From: Dichotomocladium elegans
Taxonomy: Eukaryota; Mucoromycota; Mucoromycetes; Mucorales; Lichtheimiaceae
DNA: 64,000 bases
Assembly: GCA_025716815.1 (NCBI GenBank)
Contig: JAIXMN010000022.1
Location: 558,001 to 622,000 of the forward strand
Direction: 5' to 3'
Shown: piece after piece, positions 42,757-52,885 of the stretch
Layout of the letters: the number at the start of each line of letters is the position of its first letter
How positions within the stretch are numbered: position 1 is the first letter of the stretch
Translations under genes and position numbers: made by a program
The notes under the pieces: generated by a model
The model's database searches: none
Seen by the model: only the letters and a program-made list of their open reading frames with translations
Told to the model about the DNA's origin: nothing

Positions 42757-43584
42757 CAGGTACACCTCGAATCCATGCTTCTGCAGGAGTTCCCTGAAGC
42801 CCTTGCCACATGTGGGCTCATGGAATTGAGCCATAGGAGCTGACCAGTTCCCAAAAATGAAGACTGCAGTGCTGCCAAACTTTTCTTTTAAGTCTTGGAC
42901 AAGCTTAACATCAGCGAGTTGTTTGTTGAAATAAGCTGACAGACAGAGTTTTCGGAAGAGAAAGGCTTGGGACACGTGGTCGGTCATGGTATGACTATAA
43001 ATCCCAGAGAACGTCGAACACGTGGGACCTTACACAAAGAAAGCAGCGGAAGTCATCCAGAACCAGCGTGTGGCTTTGCTCCTCAGACAGGCGGTGCTCT
43101 GCAAATGCAACTTCAGGTTGTTTTACCTTGTGCAGCTGCTTCAACTGGCGGAACTTTTTGCTCTTGCATGCCTTGTCCTCCTGCGATTTGGTATACTGAA
43201 ACAGTTGAGACGCGATATTCATTGATTCCTCATGCACGCAGTACATAAGATCTCGTTGGCCGGGATTGACGGCTACCCATCGACCTGATATTTCTTCATG
43301 ACCCGCCCAGCTCAGGCTTGTGATGTAAGGGATAAACTCCTTGTTTGCCTTTAGAGATATTGCAGTTGTGATCGGGGATGTTCTCAGCTTTAAATACAGT
43401 ACCCCCAATGCCATCTATTCTGATCATGCCACGGAACGTGAGATTGCCTTCTTTCTGGGGCCTGAAAGCTTTTGTATTGATGTCAACTACCTCATACCAA
43501 TAATCCAAGTTGAAGAGTTCGTCATCATTGTTCCAAGACCATTGCAGAATGTTTTGGCAAAGTATTTTGCTGTCGATAAACATA
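42757..43584 (-). pseudogene. Fanzor2, central part
   Basis: Reading leftwards from the MITE at 43,587: YMFIDSKILCQNILQW, FRPQKEGNLTFRGMIRIDG, FIPYITSLSWAGHEEISGRW, VAVNPGQRDLMYCVHEE, KLCLSAYFNKQLADVKL, FGSTAVFIFGNWSAP and KHGFEVYL, where the B' LTR cuts it off before the zinc ribbon and RuvC-III. Motif order matches Fanzor1. The RuvC-I catalytic Asp is Asn (V-N-P-G versus V-D-P-G). Frame changes near 43,320 and 43,000. Dead copy. Confidence 0.75.
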
Positions 43585-43920
43585 TACATGATTTTCAAGA
43601 AGAATTTTGCCACAAAATTTGGTTGTTCGTATAGACCATCTAGGTTTTTCGTTTTTTTTGCTTCAAATTCGAATATAAATTTTAGTATTTCGTTTCTCTT
43701 CTTCCTTTGAAATTAGAATGAGGCATAAATGGTTGGTCTCCCAAAACTATTCTGGTGTAAAAAGAGGAGAAGGAAGACTCAGCTATAGCGTTGATTGAAA
43801 TGTTCTTGCTGTTAGAGCATCCCCAATGGTCTCAGACCCAAATTTATTCAATTTTTCATGTGCAGATTTAACACTGTCTTAACTTTTTTGTTGTTCTTCC
43901 AACGGAACTGACCTATTTGA

Positions 43921-45397
43921 ATGCCTAGATTTTTCAGTTACCAAACCTTCCTCTTACTTTCCTCATTAAAAAACAACGTGACCGATTCTGAATTTTTTGA
44001 CGAAGCTTTCTTCTTATTCCAAACCAATAACGAGATGCATATACTTGAGCTTATGCAAGCAGAGGAATATTTCCTCGAAGAGGAACCCACCAACGTCGGT
44101 TCTGTAGCTGGACATCAAGTCATCAACTGCAATCGCGTCGAGGGCCATCAATGTCTTTTCCAAGACTACTTCGCTGATGAGCCTGTCTATGGTGAGGCTC
44201 ACTTCCGCCATAGGTTTAGAATGAGTCGCCGCCTATTCTTGTGCATCGTCAACGATATAGAGCGCCACGACCAGTATTTCGTCCAGAAGATGGACGCTGC
44301 CCATAAACCTGGTCTTTCTTCTCTTCAGAAGGTTGTCGCAGTGTTACGTCATCTTGTCTATGGCTACTCTACTGACGCCATTGACGAATATGTGCGAATT
44401 GGTGAAAGTACCACGTGAGAATGCCTCAAGAAGTTCTGTCAGGCGGTAATCGAAGTATATGAGGCTGAGTACTTGAGGCGTCCCAATGAGGACGATATCA
44501 AGCGTCTCATGGCGGTTGGCGAGAAGCGCGGCTGCCCTGGCATACTTGGGTCCATCGATTGCATGCACTGGGCCTGGAAGAACTGCCCCACAGCATGGCA
44601 GGGCCTTTATGTTGGCAAGGAAAAGGTCCCAACAACGGTGCTAGAAGCCATGGCATCTCAAGACCTATGGATATGGCACTTTTTCTTTGGTCTTCCTGGG
44701 TCGTTCAGTGACATCAACATGCTCGACCGTTCTCCTGTGTTCACGGAGGTCCTGCAAGGTAGTAACCCATCCGTTTCCTTCAGTGTCAATGGTCACATAT
44801 ACAACCCCGGTTACTACCTTGCTGATGGTATATATCCTAACTATACCACCCTCGTTAAGTCAATCCACCACCCGCAAATGAGGAAACACGTGGTGTGGGC
44901 AGCAGACGATATATCACGAAGTCATAACTAATAATTCATTAATGTAGTTGTTTGCCAAGGCCCAGGAATCTGCTAGGAAAGATGTGGAGAGAGCGTTTGG
45001 AGTGTTGCAGTCTCGCTTCAGCATCATCCAACAGCCGGCAAGACTGTGGAAGAAGGACGATGTCAGTGACATCATGAAAGCATGTGTGCTTTTGCACAAC
45101 ATGATTGTGGAGGATGAAAGGGAGATTGGTGATGTAAATGACACCGAAATCAGCAGTGATTTCACCATATCTCGACCACAAAGGTATGATGCTGGCGACA
45201 CCCATAGCCGATTCATTGAGATGCATGATAGTGACACGCATATGCAATTGCGTCGCGACTTAGTCGAGCACATTTGGACGAAGTTTGGGAAATGGCATTG
45301 CATTGAGTCCAGTAGAAATACAATCTTATTTGACCAATCGCTACAAGTCATTATATCAATTAACCATCAAACAGAAAGAACTTATGCTGATGAGTAG
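43921..45397 (+). pseudogene. Harbinger DDE transposase with one nonsense codon
   Basis: Exon 1 up to 44889 and exon 2 from 44948 (donor CAC|GTGGTG, acceptor AATGTAG) keep the frame. Motifs: FRHRFRMSRRLFLCIVNDIE (N-terminal HTH region), GCPGILGSIDCMHWAWKNCP (first Asp), GSFSDINMLDRSPVF (second Asp) and ESARKDVERAFGVLQSRFSI (Glu). A TGA at 44416-44418 between GEST and CLKKFC breaks exon 1; CGA is the likely ancestral codon. The start is uncertain: ATG 43921 or ATG 44035. Role in the family: cut-and-paste transposition together with a Myb-like partner. Confidence 0.85.
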
Positions 45398-45403
45398 AAG
45401 CAT

Positions 45404-46057
45404 TTATTCTTCAGTCACTTCTTTTACAATATTGCTGTTGTCTTCTTCCTGGAGGTTGCGACCCTCTTCTTCCCGCAGATGAAGTACCATTCTCTTCATA
45501 AGAATGTCGAACGCTTTCAGCTGCATGGGGTCAGTGATGGAAGTGCGATTGAATGTCGCGAGTTCGACATCGGGGCGCTGCTCCATCGCCAGGGCATATC
45601 TCCCCCTGTTCTGCATTACTGAGGAATGTCGTTTCGACAACGTTTCAAGCTTTGAGCTCGCGCCTTCTCTTGCTTTCTTCCAGGAGGGCGCACATGGGGG
45701 CTAGCATGCTCCTCGTTCTTCTGCATCTGGGGTAGGGGCGGCAACAGGGGCAGACGAAGCAATCATGGTTCTCCTAACCTTCGGCTCATTTCTCTTAGCC
45801 ACATATTCAGCCCACTTGGGCACGCTACGTAATATACACCAGCAATGGGCTAAAGTGAATTTCTTCTTCTCTACAGACTTGAATAGCTTCATTGCTTCGG
45901 CGAACTATCCCATATATTCAATCAGGGTATCCAACAAGTAGGACCAGAAAGATGAATTACCTGGTCTTCCTGGTTGGTCCCACTTGCGAAAGATATTCAG
46001 TGAACTTGGATACCGACCACTGGATGGTGCGGAAGCGAGAGAACAAGGCAGATTGAC
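45404..46057 (-). pseudogene. Harbinger Myb/SANT-like accessory gene, 3' part
   Basis: Continues from 50,196 across the B2 insertion: ALFSRFRTIQWSVSKFTEYL, then after a short intron KKFTLAHCWCILRSVPKWAE, and after a frameshift near 45,735 HVRPPGRKQEKARAQSLK and a charged C-terminus ending at 45,404. This resembles the plant and fungal NAM-like/Myb proteins that partner with Harbinger transposase for DNA binding. Confidence 0.65.
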
Positions 46058-46360
46058 TGTCATAGCCCTACTGTTCATAACACTGCGCTTCTACAGACAG
46101 TACTGAGCAGGGTTATCGACTTATCCACCTCTTCTACAGCACGTCTCGACTGTCCTCCCATTCCAACGTTACGAAGCCCGCTAACTGGTAATGATTGGAG
46201 GACCATGCTCGATGACTACCACTTGTATCACCACTACCACCCTGGTCCGAAATCATATAAAAAGAGAGTTATTTTTATTCAATAAAGAGGATCCCGTCTC
46301 AAAGACTCGATTTTAGCCCCTACGGTTTAAACACCTGCAACTAACTCTCTAACCACCACA
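46058..46360 (+). repeat. B2 5' LTR
   Basis: 303 bp; family B LTR followed by the T-rich CTTTGAATTC leader. Confidence 0.9.
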
Positions 46361-46410
46361 TTTTTTTTCTTTGAATTCGCTTACCTCTTTTTTTTTTTTT
46401 ATCACGTACG

Positions 46411-49400
46411 ATGTCAGCTCCCTCTCCCCCCAACAACGACTTCGACCTTCCTTCCGTTCGCGCGGCAACGAGCAGCACCAACCAGCCGCGAAATGATGCA
46501 CCTGTCGCCCCTGTCGTCGAGGCAACCCGCGCCACATCAGTGGTGCAGCAGGCTGTGGAAGCCGTGGAGTCCTTGCGGGGTGATCTCGCCCTGCTAATGC
46601 TGCAACGCACGGCCGCCGCCCGGGCGAACGACCGGGCTGAGCACGCCCGTCTAAGGGAGCAGATGAGCCTGCTTGAGCAGGAGATCGCCGAACTGGAGTC
46701 GTCGGCACGCCTGCTCGTGAGTCCAGCCCCAGGATCGATATCCTCGCTCGCCAAAACCTCGAGCCCAATACAAGCTGCCAGCGACCCTCATGGCTCTTCT
46801 GCAGCAGCATGTCGACAAATGGCTTGCCGACGGTGTCATCAAGGAATCGCATACTATCAGCCATTGGAACAGTCCGATCGTTTTCGCAAGGAAGAAGGAC
46901 AGCGACGGCAACTATACCAAGTATCGCCCCTGTCTCGATGTACGCCAGCTCAATCTACTCCTACCCGAAGATCGGTTTCCACTGCCCCACTTGTCAGACA
47001 TCTTCGAGCGCACCGGTGGATCAACAATTTTCACGACTCTCGACTTGACGAATGCTTTTCATCGGTTCCCCATCACAGAAGAGCACCAACATAAAACGGC
47101 ATTCAAAGTCAATGGTATACAGTATGTGTTCCGGGGTGCACCCTTCGGCATCTGCTCGCTGTCATTTAAGTATCAAGCTGTCATGGAATGGTTGTTTTCC
47201 GACCTTCCTTATGTGTCACTCTTCATTGATGATCTTTGTGTCCATAGCGCCAGCTTCAAAGAACACGTTCCTCACGTATAGGAAGTTGTCCGCCGTCTCA
47301 CGCGAGCCAATCTCATCCTCAACCGTGATAAGTGTGCCTTTGGACAGCGCAAGGTGTACCTTCTGGGATTCTGTATCTCAGCAGCAGGCATTGCTTTGGA
47401 TCCTCGAAAGGTCGCCAACATAGCGGCCTGGCCCCAGCCCGCTACGGGCAAAGATATGCAACGGTTCCTCGGTGCCGTGAACTTCCTCCGGGACATTGTA
47501 CCTCGATTTGCAACGACAACGTGGCCACTGGACAGTTTGCGCAACGCAGGGGATCTCTCGCAGTTGTGGACAGAAGAGCACACGCGCGCATTCAATAACA
47601 TCAAACTCGCGCTTACGCAAGCTCCAGTGCTCTGTCATCCAAATTTGCAGCAACCTTTCTGCCTAGCTACTGATGCAAGTGACGTGGGGGTGGGGGTATG
47701 CCTCTATCAGGTCATCAACAATCAGATTCATTACATCGGTTTCAAGGCCAAGGCATTATCTCCCAGCCAGCAACGCTGGTCGGTTACTAAACGCGAGCTC
47801 TTTGCAGTCGTTTACGGACTTCGACAGTTCCGACACTGGCTCTGGGGACGTCGTTTTACCCTTTACACTGACCACGCTGCACTAACATATCTCCACACGC
47901 AACCGCTAGTCAATCCAATGATGGCTCGTTGGCTTGACGACCTGTACGATTTCGATTTCGATTTCGAGGTAGTGCATCTGCCAGGTATGGACAACGTTCT
48001 GCCTGACGCCTTCTCCCGTCTTTTTCCTGTGGACAAAAGTCTAGTGGGGGGTAAAGGAAAGAGCAACGTTTCAGGCAGCACGTCACGGAACCTTATCACC
48101 AACGCTGCAGGCTCAGCCACACGACAGGCCTCCTCCTCTTCTTCTTCACATTCCTCTGAGAACAACACCGACGGTCATGCGCCCATTCTCGCACGCGCAC
48201 AACACTTTGAGCCCGTCGACTTCATGACGCCTTCCGAGCACGAACGTACCGAATTACAGCAGAAAGCGCATTTACTCGGTCACTTCGGTGCCGACGCAAT
48301 CACCAAGTCCATTCACAGTTGCGGGCTGCACTGGGCTAACCTACGCAAGGACGCCCAGAAGCTTGTCTCGCAATGCACGGACTGTCAACGCTTCAATGTC
48401 GGCAAACATGGTTTCCAGCCATTGCGTCATGTCACTGCTAAGTACCCAGGCGATCATTGGGCTATTGATCTTGGCATGCTCAACATTACGTCTGACAGTG
48501 GTAACAACTACTTACTCGTCATGGTCGACATTTTCACACGCTACTGCGTCCTGAGAGCAATTCCAGATAAGTCTGCACTTACTATAGCACGACAACTGTG
48601 GGCACATATGATGGAGTATGGACCCATGCGCACGCTCACCAGTGATAATGGCACAGAATTTGTCAACGACCTCATCACGCAGCTTGCAGATATCTCTGGC
48701 CTCGACCACCGCCTTATCACTCCTTATCACCCACGCGCCAACGGCGTAGCAGAGAAATGGGTCGGTCTTGCCAAGAACGCAATCGTCAAACAGCTGCAAG
48801 GCAAAAAGTCAGAATGGGACATTCACGTCCCAAGCGTGCAATTCGCACTTAACATTAAGCACGCCGCCATACATGGCTCACGACCTTTCTCGCTCATGTT
48901 TGCTCGTCCACCCAACGCCTTCACTAACTACACCGACTCAACTACAGGGGATAGCGCACAACCTACAGTTGACTATGAGGCAGCGCGTGAACGACTTAGC
49001 GAGATGGAAGCGGTGGTTATACCCGCCATCCGTCAGCGCATGAAAGCCACCCGAGATGCTGAAAAAGCCCGCTTCGATTCGAATCACCGGATAGTTGACC
49101 CTTATCCAGCTGGCAGCAAGGTCATGATCCGCAACGTCACCAGGGGTAGCAAGACGGAACCGCGGTATGAAGGACCATTCACTGTTAATGGGGTCAACAA
49201 GGGCGGGGCATACGTCCTGACAGACTCGACAGGCGCGCTTCTTCCGTTCAATATCCCGCCATCGCACATCAAACTGATCTCGCAAGAACCAGTGCCATCC
49301 AGCCAGGACCACTATGAAGTGCAGGCAATCATTGATCATGATGGCACTCCAGGCAACTATGTTTATCATACACGCTGGAAGGGATACACGGAAAAAGATG

Positions 49401-49768
49401 ACACATGGGAACCAGCGGCTAACTTCACAGGCACAGAACTAATCACGGAATACTGGCAGCGTCGCAACCCGAAAGCCAACACCCATATACAACAGGGACT
49501 AAGGGGACAGACAGCTCCGGCACCACCAACGTCCACTCCTACCACTCGTTCAGCCTCAAAACAGAGTACGCCGACTGAACACTCATCCAGTAGAAGCAAG
49601 AAGGCCATCGTCAACAAGCCGCGCAATGCTCAGGCACGGACAACACCTGTTCCCTCTGCCACACGTCTGAGCTATCAGTCAGCGGGCCACAACGCCACGC
49701 TCGCCAAACGCCGGACTGAGAGTACTGCCACCAATGCCATCTACAAACGCTTACGAGCACGTGCTTAA
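46411..49768 (+). pseudogene. B2 fused gag-pol remnant, RT to chromodomain nearly open
   Basis: Gag starts at ATG 46411 but after ~115 codons (LESSARLLVSPAPGSISSLA) jumps to the pol sequence that in B1 begins near 38,437 (an internal deletion). RT, RNase H, integrase and chromodomain then read in one frame from 46,790 to 49,768, except for a TAG at 47279-47281 where B1 has CAG. Motifs: SLFIDDLCVHS, FCLATDASDVGVGVCLYQ, DHWAIDLGMLN, LTSDNGTEFVNDL, NGVAEKWVG and YHTRWKGYTEKDDTWEPAAN. It cannot make full Gag or protease, so it is at best non-autonomous. Confidence 0.85.
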
Positions 49769-49892
49769 GCCGATGTCTTTTCCCTTCCACAATTTTTCCC
49801 ACTGGGTTTTTTTAAAGGGTTTTTCCAGACTGAACTTACAAGCGCAGGACCATACACACAGCTCACGGCTGTATCCAGCCTGGTGGGGGTGA

Positions 49893-50195
49893 TGTCATAG
49901 CCCTACTGTTCATAACACTGCGCTTCTACAGACAGTACTGAGCAGGGTTATCGACTTATCCACCTCTTCTACAGCACGTCTCGACTGTCCTCCCATTCCA
50001 ACGTTACGAAGCCCGCTAACTGGTAATGATTGGAGGACCATGCTCGATGACTACCACTTGTATCACCACTACCACCCTGGTCCGAAATCATATAAAAAGA
50101 GAGTTATTTTTATTCAATAAAGAGGATCCCGTCTCAAAGACTCGATTTTAGCCCCTACGGTTTAAACACCTGCAACTAACTCTCTAACCACCACA
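49893..50195 (+). repeat. B2 3' LTR
   Basis: 303 bp; preceded by GGTGGGGGTGA and by CCCACTGGGTTTTTTTAAAGG in the UTR. Confidence 0.9.
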
Positions 50196-50408
50196 TTGGC
50201 CTCTCTCAGTCTGTGTTGTCTTGTGTTTGTTGAAATCCTCGAGGATTTTACCCCACAAGATATCCAGCTTTTGGTCTACGCCAACCACTGGATCATAAGT
50301 GACATGAATATAGGACTTGCAAGTTGCTCATCCTCTTCAACTTCCCAGTTGGGGCCCCTGTTACTAGCCGTGCACGATGGTTCAGCAACTGGCTCTGTGA
50401 AAGACATA
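50196..50408 (-). pseudogene. Harbinger Myb/SANT-like gene, 5' part
   Basis: ATG 50408: MSFTEPVAEPSC, then GPNWEVEEDEQLA. After a frameshift near 50,318 it continues SYIHVTYDPVVGVDQKLDIL and WGKILEDFNKHKTTQTERG. W-x2-EED-x2-L...D-x4-G-x-DQ...W-x2-I...FN is the Myb/SANT-like signature of Harbinger accessory proteins. It runs into B2 at 50,195. Confidence 0.7.
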
Positions 50409-50683
50409 ATTTGAGTTAAAAAATTAAAGGAAGGGAAAAATAGGACTGTGTGTTTTCCTGAATAAATCTGTTCCTCTTTTTCGGAATTGCAAAAAAAGCC
50501 AAACGTATCCCTACTTTTAGGTCTGCCATTGGGGATGCTCTTATTGCCTTTAAATTTGAAAAAAGGGTAGCAACGAAATACTAAAATTTGTATTCGAATT
50601 TGAAGCAAAAAAAAAAACGAAAAACCTAGACGGTCTATACAAACAACTAAATTGGTGGCAAAGTTCTTCTTGAAAATCCTGTA

Positions 50684-51070
50684 ACACGGGGACCATCTGC
50701 GACGAAGTGTAGATATTGTCTTTTTGGAATCAGTAGCCTTCAGGATAAGAGTTGAGAACAGGCAATAGGGCCTGCAAAGCCTCCCAAAAAACATCTGATC
50801 GCTGCCTGATGAGATCTGTATTAATCTGTCAGCTACTAATTGCCAACTTGAAGCGCCTGGCAGGCTCGATCACGGTCTCCAGAATACAGGCGCTTATTTC
50901 TTTGGTGCTCAAACCCTGATCGAGCAGGTCTCTTTCCATTATAGCCTTTTGATGTTGAATGCCCAGCAAAGTATTGATGGCACGTCTGAGGTGCTGACCA
51001 AATCGCATGTTGATATTGTTGCTGTATGCTGCATTTATCTTGCGGCCTTCATATATTGAGCATTGCTGTG
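50684..51070 (-). pseudogene. Fanzor2, N-terminal-to-middle part
   Basis: Reads SIYEGRKINAAYSNNINMRF, GQHLRRAINTLLGIQHQKAI, EPARRFKLAISS, a stop, YPEGY, another stop, then TLRRRWSPC joined to YMFIDSKIL across MITE G. About 35 residues present in Fanzor1 (the YYDAKARSPTHFWPF region) are missing. Aligns block by block with Fanzor1. Confidence 0.75.
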
Positions 51071-51207
51071 CATGGGAGGTGGTCTATAAGCTGTTAGATG
51101 AAACATAAGCAAAAAGTATCTCACGCCTTGTTGGCGCAGCACAGTCTGCTGTAGCATGAGATACTTTTTGCTTATGTTTCATCTAACAGGTTATAGACCA
51201 CTCCATG
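51071..51207. repeat. Near-perfect inverted repeat (~52-bp arms) with two small internal hairpins
   Basis: Left arm 51071-51123 and right arm 51157-51207 are complementary with few mismatches (core TTAGATGAAACATAAGC). The 33-base centre contains CGCC-TTGTT-GGCG and CAGCA-CAGTC-TGCTG. Folded, it is a T-shaped structure. It sits inside Fanzor2 coding sequence. One arm may be original gene sequence and the other an inverted duplicate. Confidence 0.85.
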
Positions 51208-51228
51208 CGGAAAAGATGGCCTCATGTA

Positions 51229-51593
51229 CAGGATTTTCAAGAAGAACTTTGCCACAAATTTTAGTTGTTCATATAGACGGTCTAGGTTTTTCGTTTTTTT
51301 TGCTTCAAAATCGAATACAAATTTTAGTATTCCGTTTCTCTTCTTCCTTCGAAATTAGAATGAAACATAAATGGTTGGCCTCCCAAAACTATTCTGGTGT
51401 AAAAAGAGGAGAAGGAAGACTCATCTATAGCCTTGATTGAAATGTTCTTGCTGCTATTGCCTTTTAATTTGACAAAAGGGTAGCAACGAAATACTAAAAT
51501 TTGTATTCGAATTTGAAGCAAAAAAAAACGAAAAACCTAGACCGTCTATATGAACAACTAAAATTTGTGGCAAAGTTCTTCTTGAAAATCCTG
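51229..51593. mobile_element. MITE (CAGGATTTTC family), copy H, inside Fanzor2
   Basis: 365 bp, TA on both sides, between the N-terminal domain and the hairpin region of Fanzor2. Confidence 0.9.
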
Positions 51594-51595
51594 TA

Positions 51596-51960
51596 ATTTG
51601 CATGGTGGAGATATCCAGTCAAGTACTCGTTGATCAGAGCTCGATTCCTGACCGTGATGGAGGATCTAAGTGCACGTCCCTTGTATTCGACTAAAGAGAG
51701 CCATACTTCAGAAAGAAAACGGCTGTTCAAGAAGATCACAATGTCGAAGTCTTGGTTGGTTTGAAGTTCATTTCGGAAGATATATTTTGAGAAGGAGAAC
51801 GTGTGCACTGTTGTGGCATGAGCAATATCGACCACCTCTAGTAACCGGTCACAGTGCTCTTCTCGCCAGCCAATGCTTTGAATACTACATTTCATCGAAA
51901 GGATCTAGTCACTGACATTGCGAATGCCGGAGACGCTCATAGCTGATGTAGTGGGTGAAG
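51596..51960 (-). pseudogene. Fanzor2, N-terminal domain
   Basis: From ATG 51895 the frame reads CSIQSIGWREEHCDRLLEVV, TVHTFSFSKYIFRNELQTNQ, DFDIVIFLNSRFLSEVWLSL and RNRALINEYLTGYLHHAN, then enters MITE H. Upstream in the same frame, after a TAG, an earlier ATG near 51,964 (MSSPTTSAMSVSGIRNVSD) could be the original start. I recall similar N-terminal regions in Mucoralean Fanzor-like proteins, but cannot verify that here. Fanzor1 lost this domain. Confidence 0.6.
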
Positions 51961-51964
51961 ACAT

Positions 51965-52546
51965 GTCTGTACTGGGATGACTAAATATTTCGGTTTCTGA
52001 TGTCTAACCATTGATAAAAGAAGCTTACTTTTGAATGTGAGTTATAAGTAGCTGTAGATGTTGAAGACTAAAAAGTGTCAGTATTTAAGGACCATTTGCG
52101 ATGATTGTGTTAGCAAAACCTGAAACTTTTGGAAATGTGAATGCTATTATCCAATTCCTTTTCTGCATTGTATTTTTACGCGGCGGAAATGGAAAGATCA
52201 TAACAAGGCGTTTTCAAGCTTTGTATCAGTTAAAGCATCAGTAAGTTATGAAAGTCGTGCATCAAAAGTAGTATAGTATGATCCTTGATTTCCTATAAAT
52301 AATGGACAGTTGATCAATCTGCTTTTTTCATAATTACATCCGCCCCTCTCTTCCATGGTCTTATCCGGTATGGTCACTATAATACTAAACTCTTTTATTG
52401 CAATCTAACATCACATTTATTTGTAGATTAACGAATTGTACCAGTACTTGATGAGCCATGGAAGAGAGGAGATCCTGAACACTTCTCATCTCCTTCCACT
52501 CCGTTTCCATTCCTTTTCGCCGCCGCCAATGGTCTCATCCCCTGTC
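51965..52546. other. AT-rich region upstream of Fanzor2
   Basis: No gene seen. Presumed former promoter of Fanzor2 on the minus strand and unidentified DNA before the solo LTR. Confidence 0.3.
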
Positions 52547-52849
52547 TGTCATAGCCCTACTGTTCATAACACTACACTTCTACAGACAGTACTGAGCAGG
52601 GTTATCGACTTATCCACCTCTTCTACAGCACGTGTCAACTGTCCTCCCATTCCAACGTTACGAAGCCCGCTAACTGGTAATGATTGGAGGACCATGCTCG
52701 ATGACTACTGCTTGTATCACCACTACCACCCTGGTCTGAAATCATATAAAAAGAGAGTTGTTTTTATTCAATAAAGAGTATCCCGTCTCGAAGACTCGAT
52801 TTTGGCCCCTACAGTTTAAACACCTGCAACTAACTCTCTAACCACCACA
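52547..52849 (+). repeat. Solo LTR, family B
   Basis: 303 bp with perfect CTGTC duplications (52542-52546, 52850-52854). Confidence 0.9.
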
Positions 52850-52885
52850 CTGTCGCTGCTGGCCTTCTCCACATCTTCTGTATGG

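Larger units (their letters stand above)
46058..50195 (+). mobile_element. B2: family B chromovirus with a gag deletion
   Basis: LTRs 46,058-46,360 and 49,893-50,195. Flanks TTGAC and TTGGC (4 of 5 match) fit an insertion duplication that has since mutated. 4,138 bp, shorter than B1 because most of gag and all of protease are missing. Confidence 0.9.
43815..50540. mobile_element. PIF/Harbinger transposon
   Basis: 15-bp terminal inverted repeats GAGCATCCCCAATGG at 43815 and 50540, flanked by TTA (43812-43814, 50541-50543), the 3-bp duplication typical of PIF/Harbinger. It carries a DDE transposase (plus) and a Myb/SANT-like gene (minus). The latter is interrupted by retrotransposon B2. Confidence 0.9.
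43587..50681. mobile_element. MITE (CAGGATTTTC family), copy G, split by a Harbinger element
   Basis: Left part 43587-43811, right part 50544-50681, with TTA at the break on each side. The left terminus is mutated (CATGATTTTC). Flanked by TA inside Fanzor2; closing the site gives a continuous WSPC-YMFIDSK reading. Confidence 0.85.
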
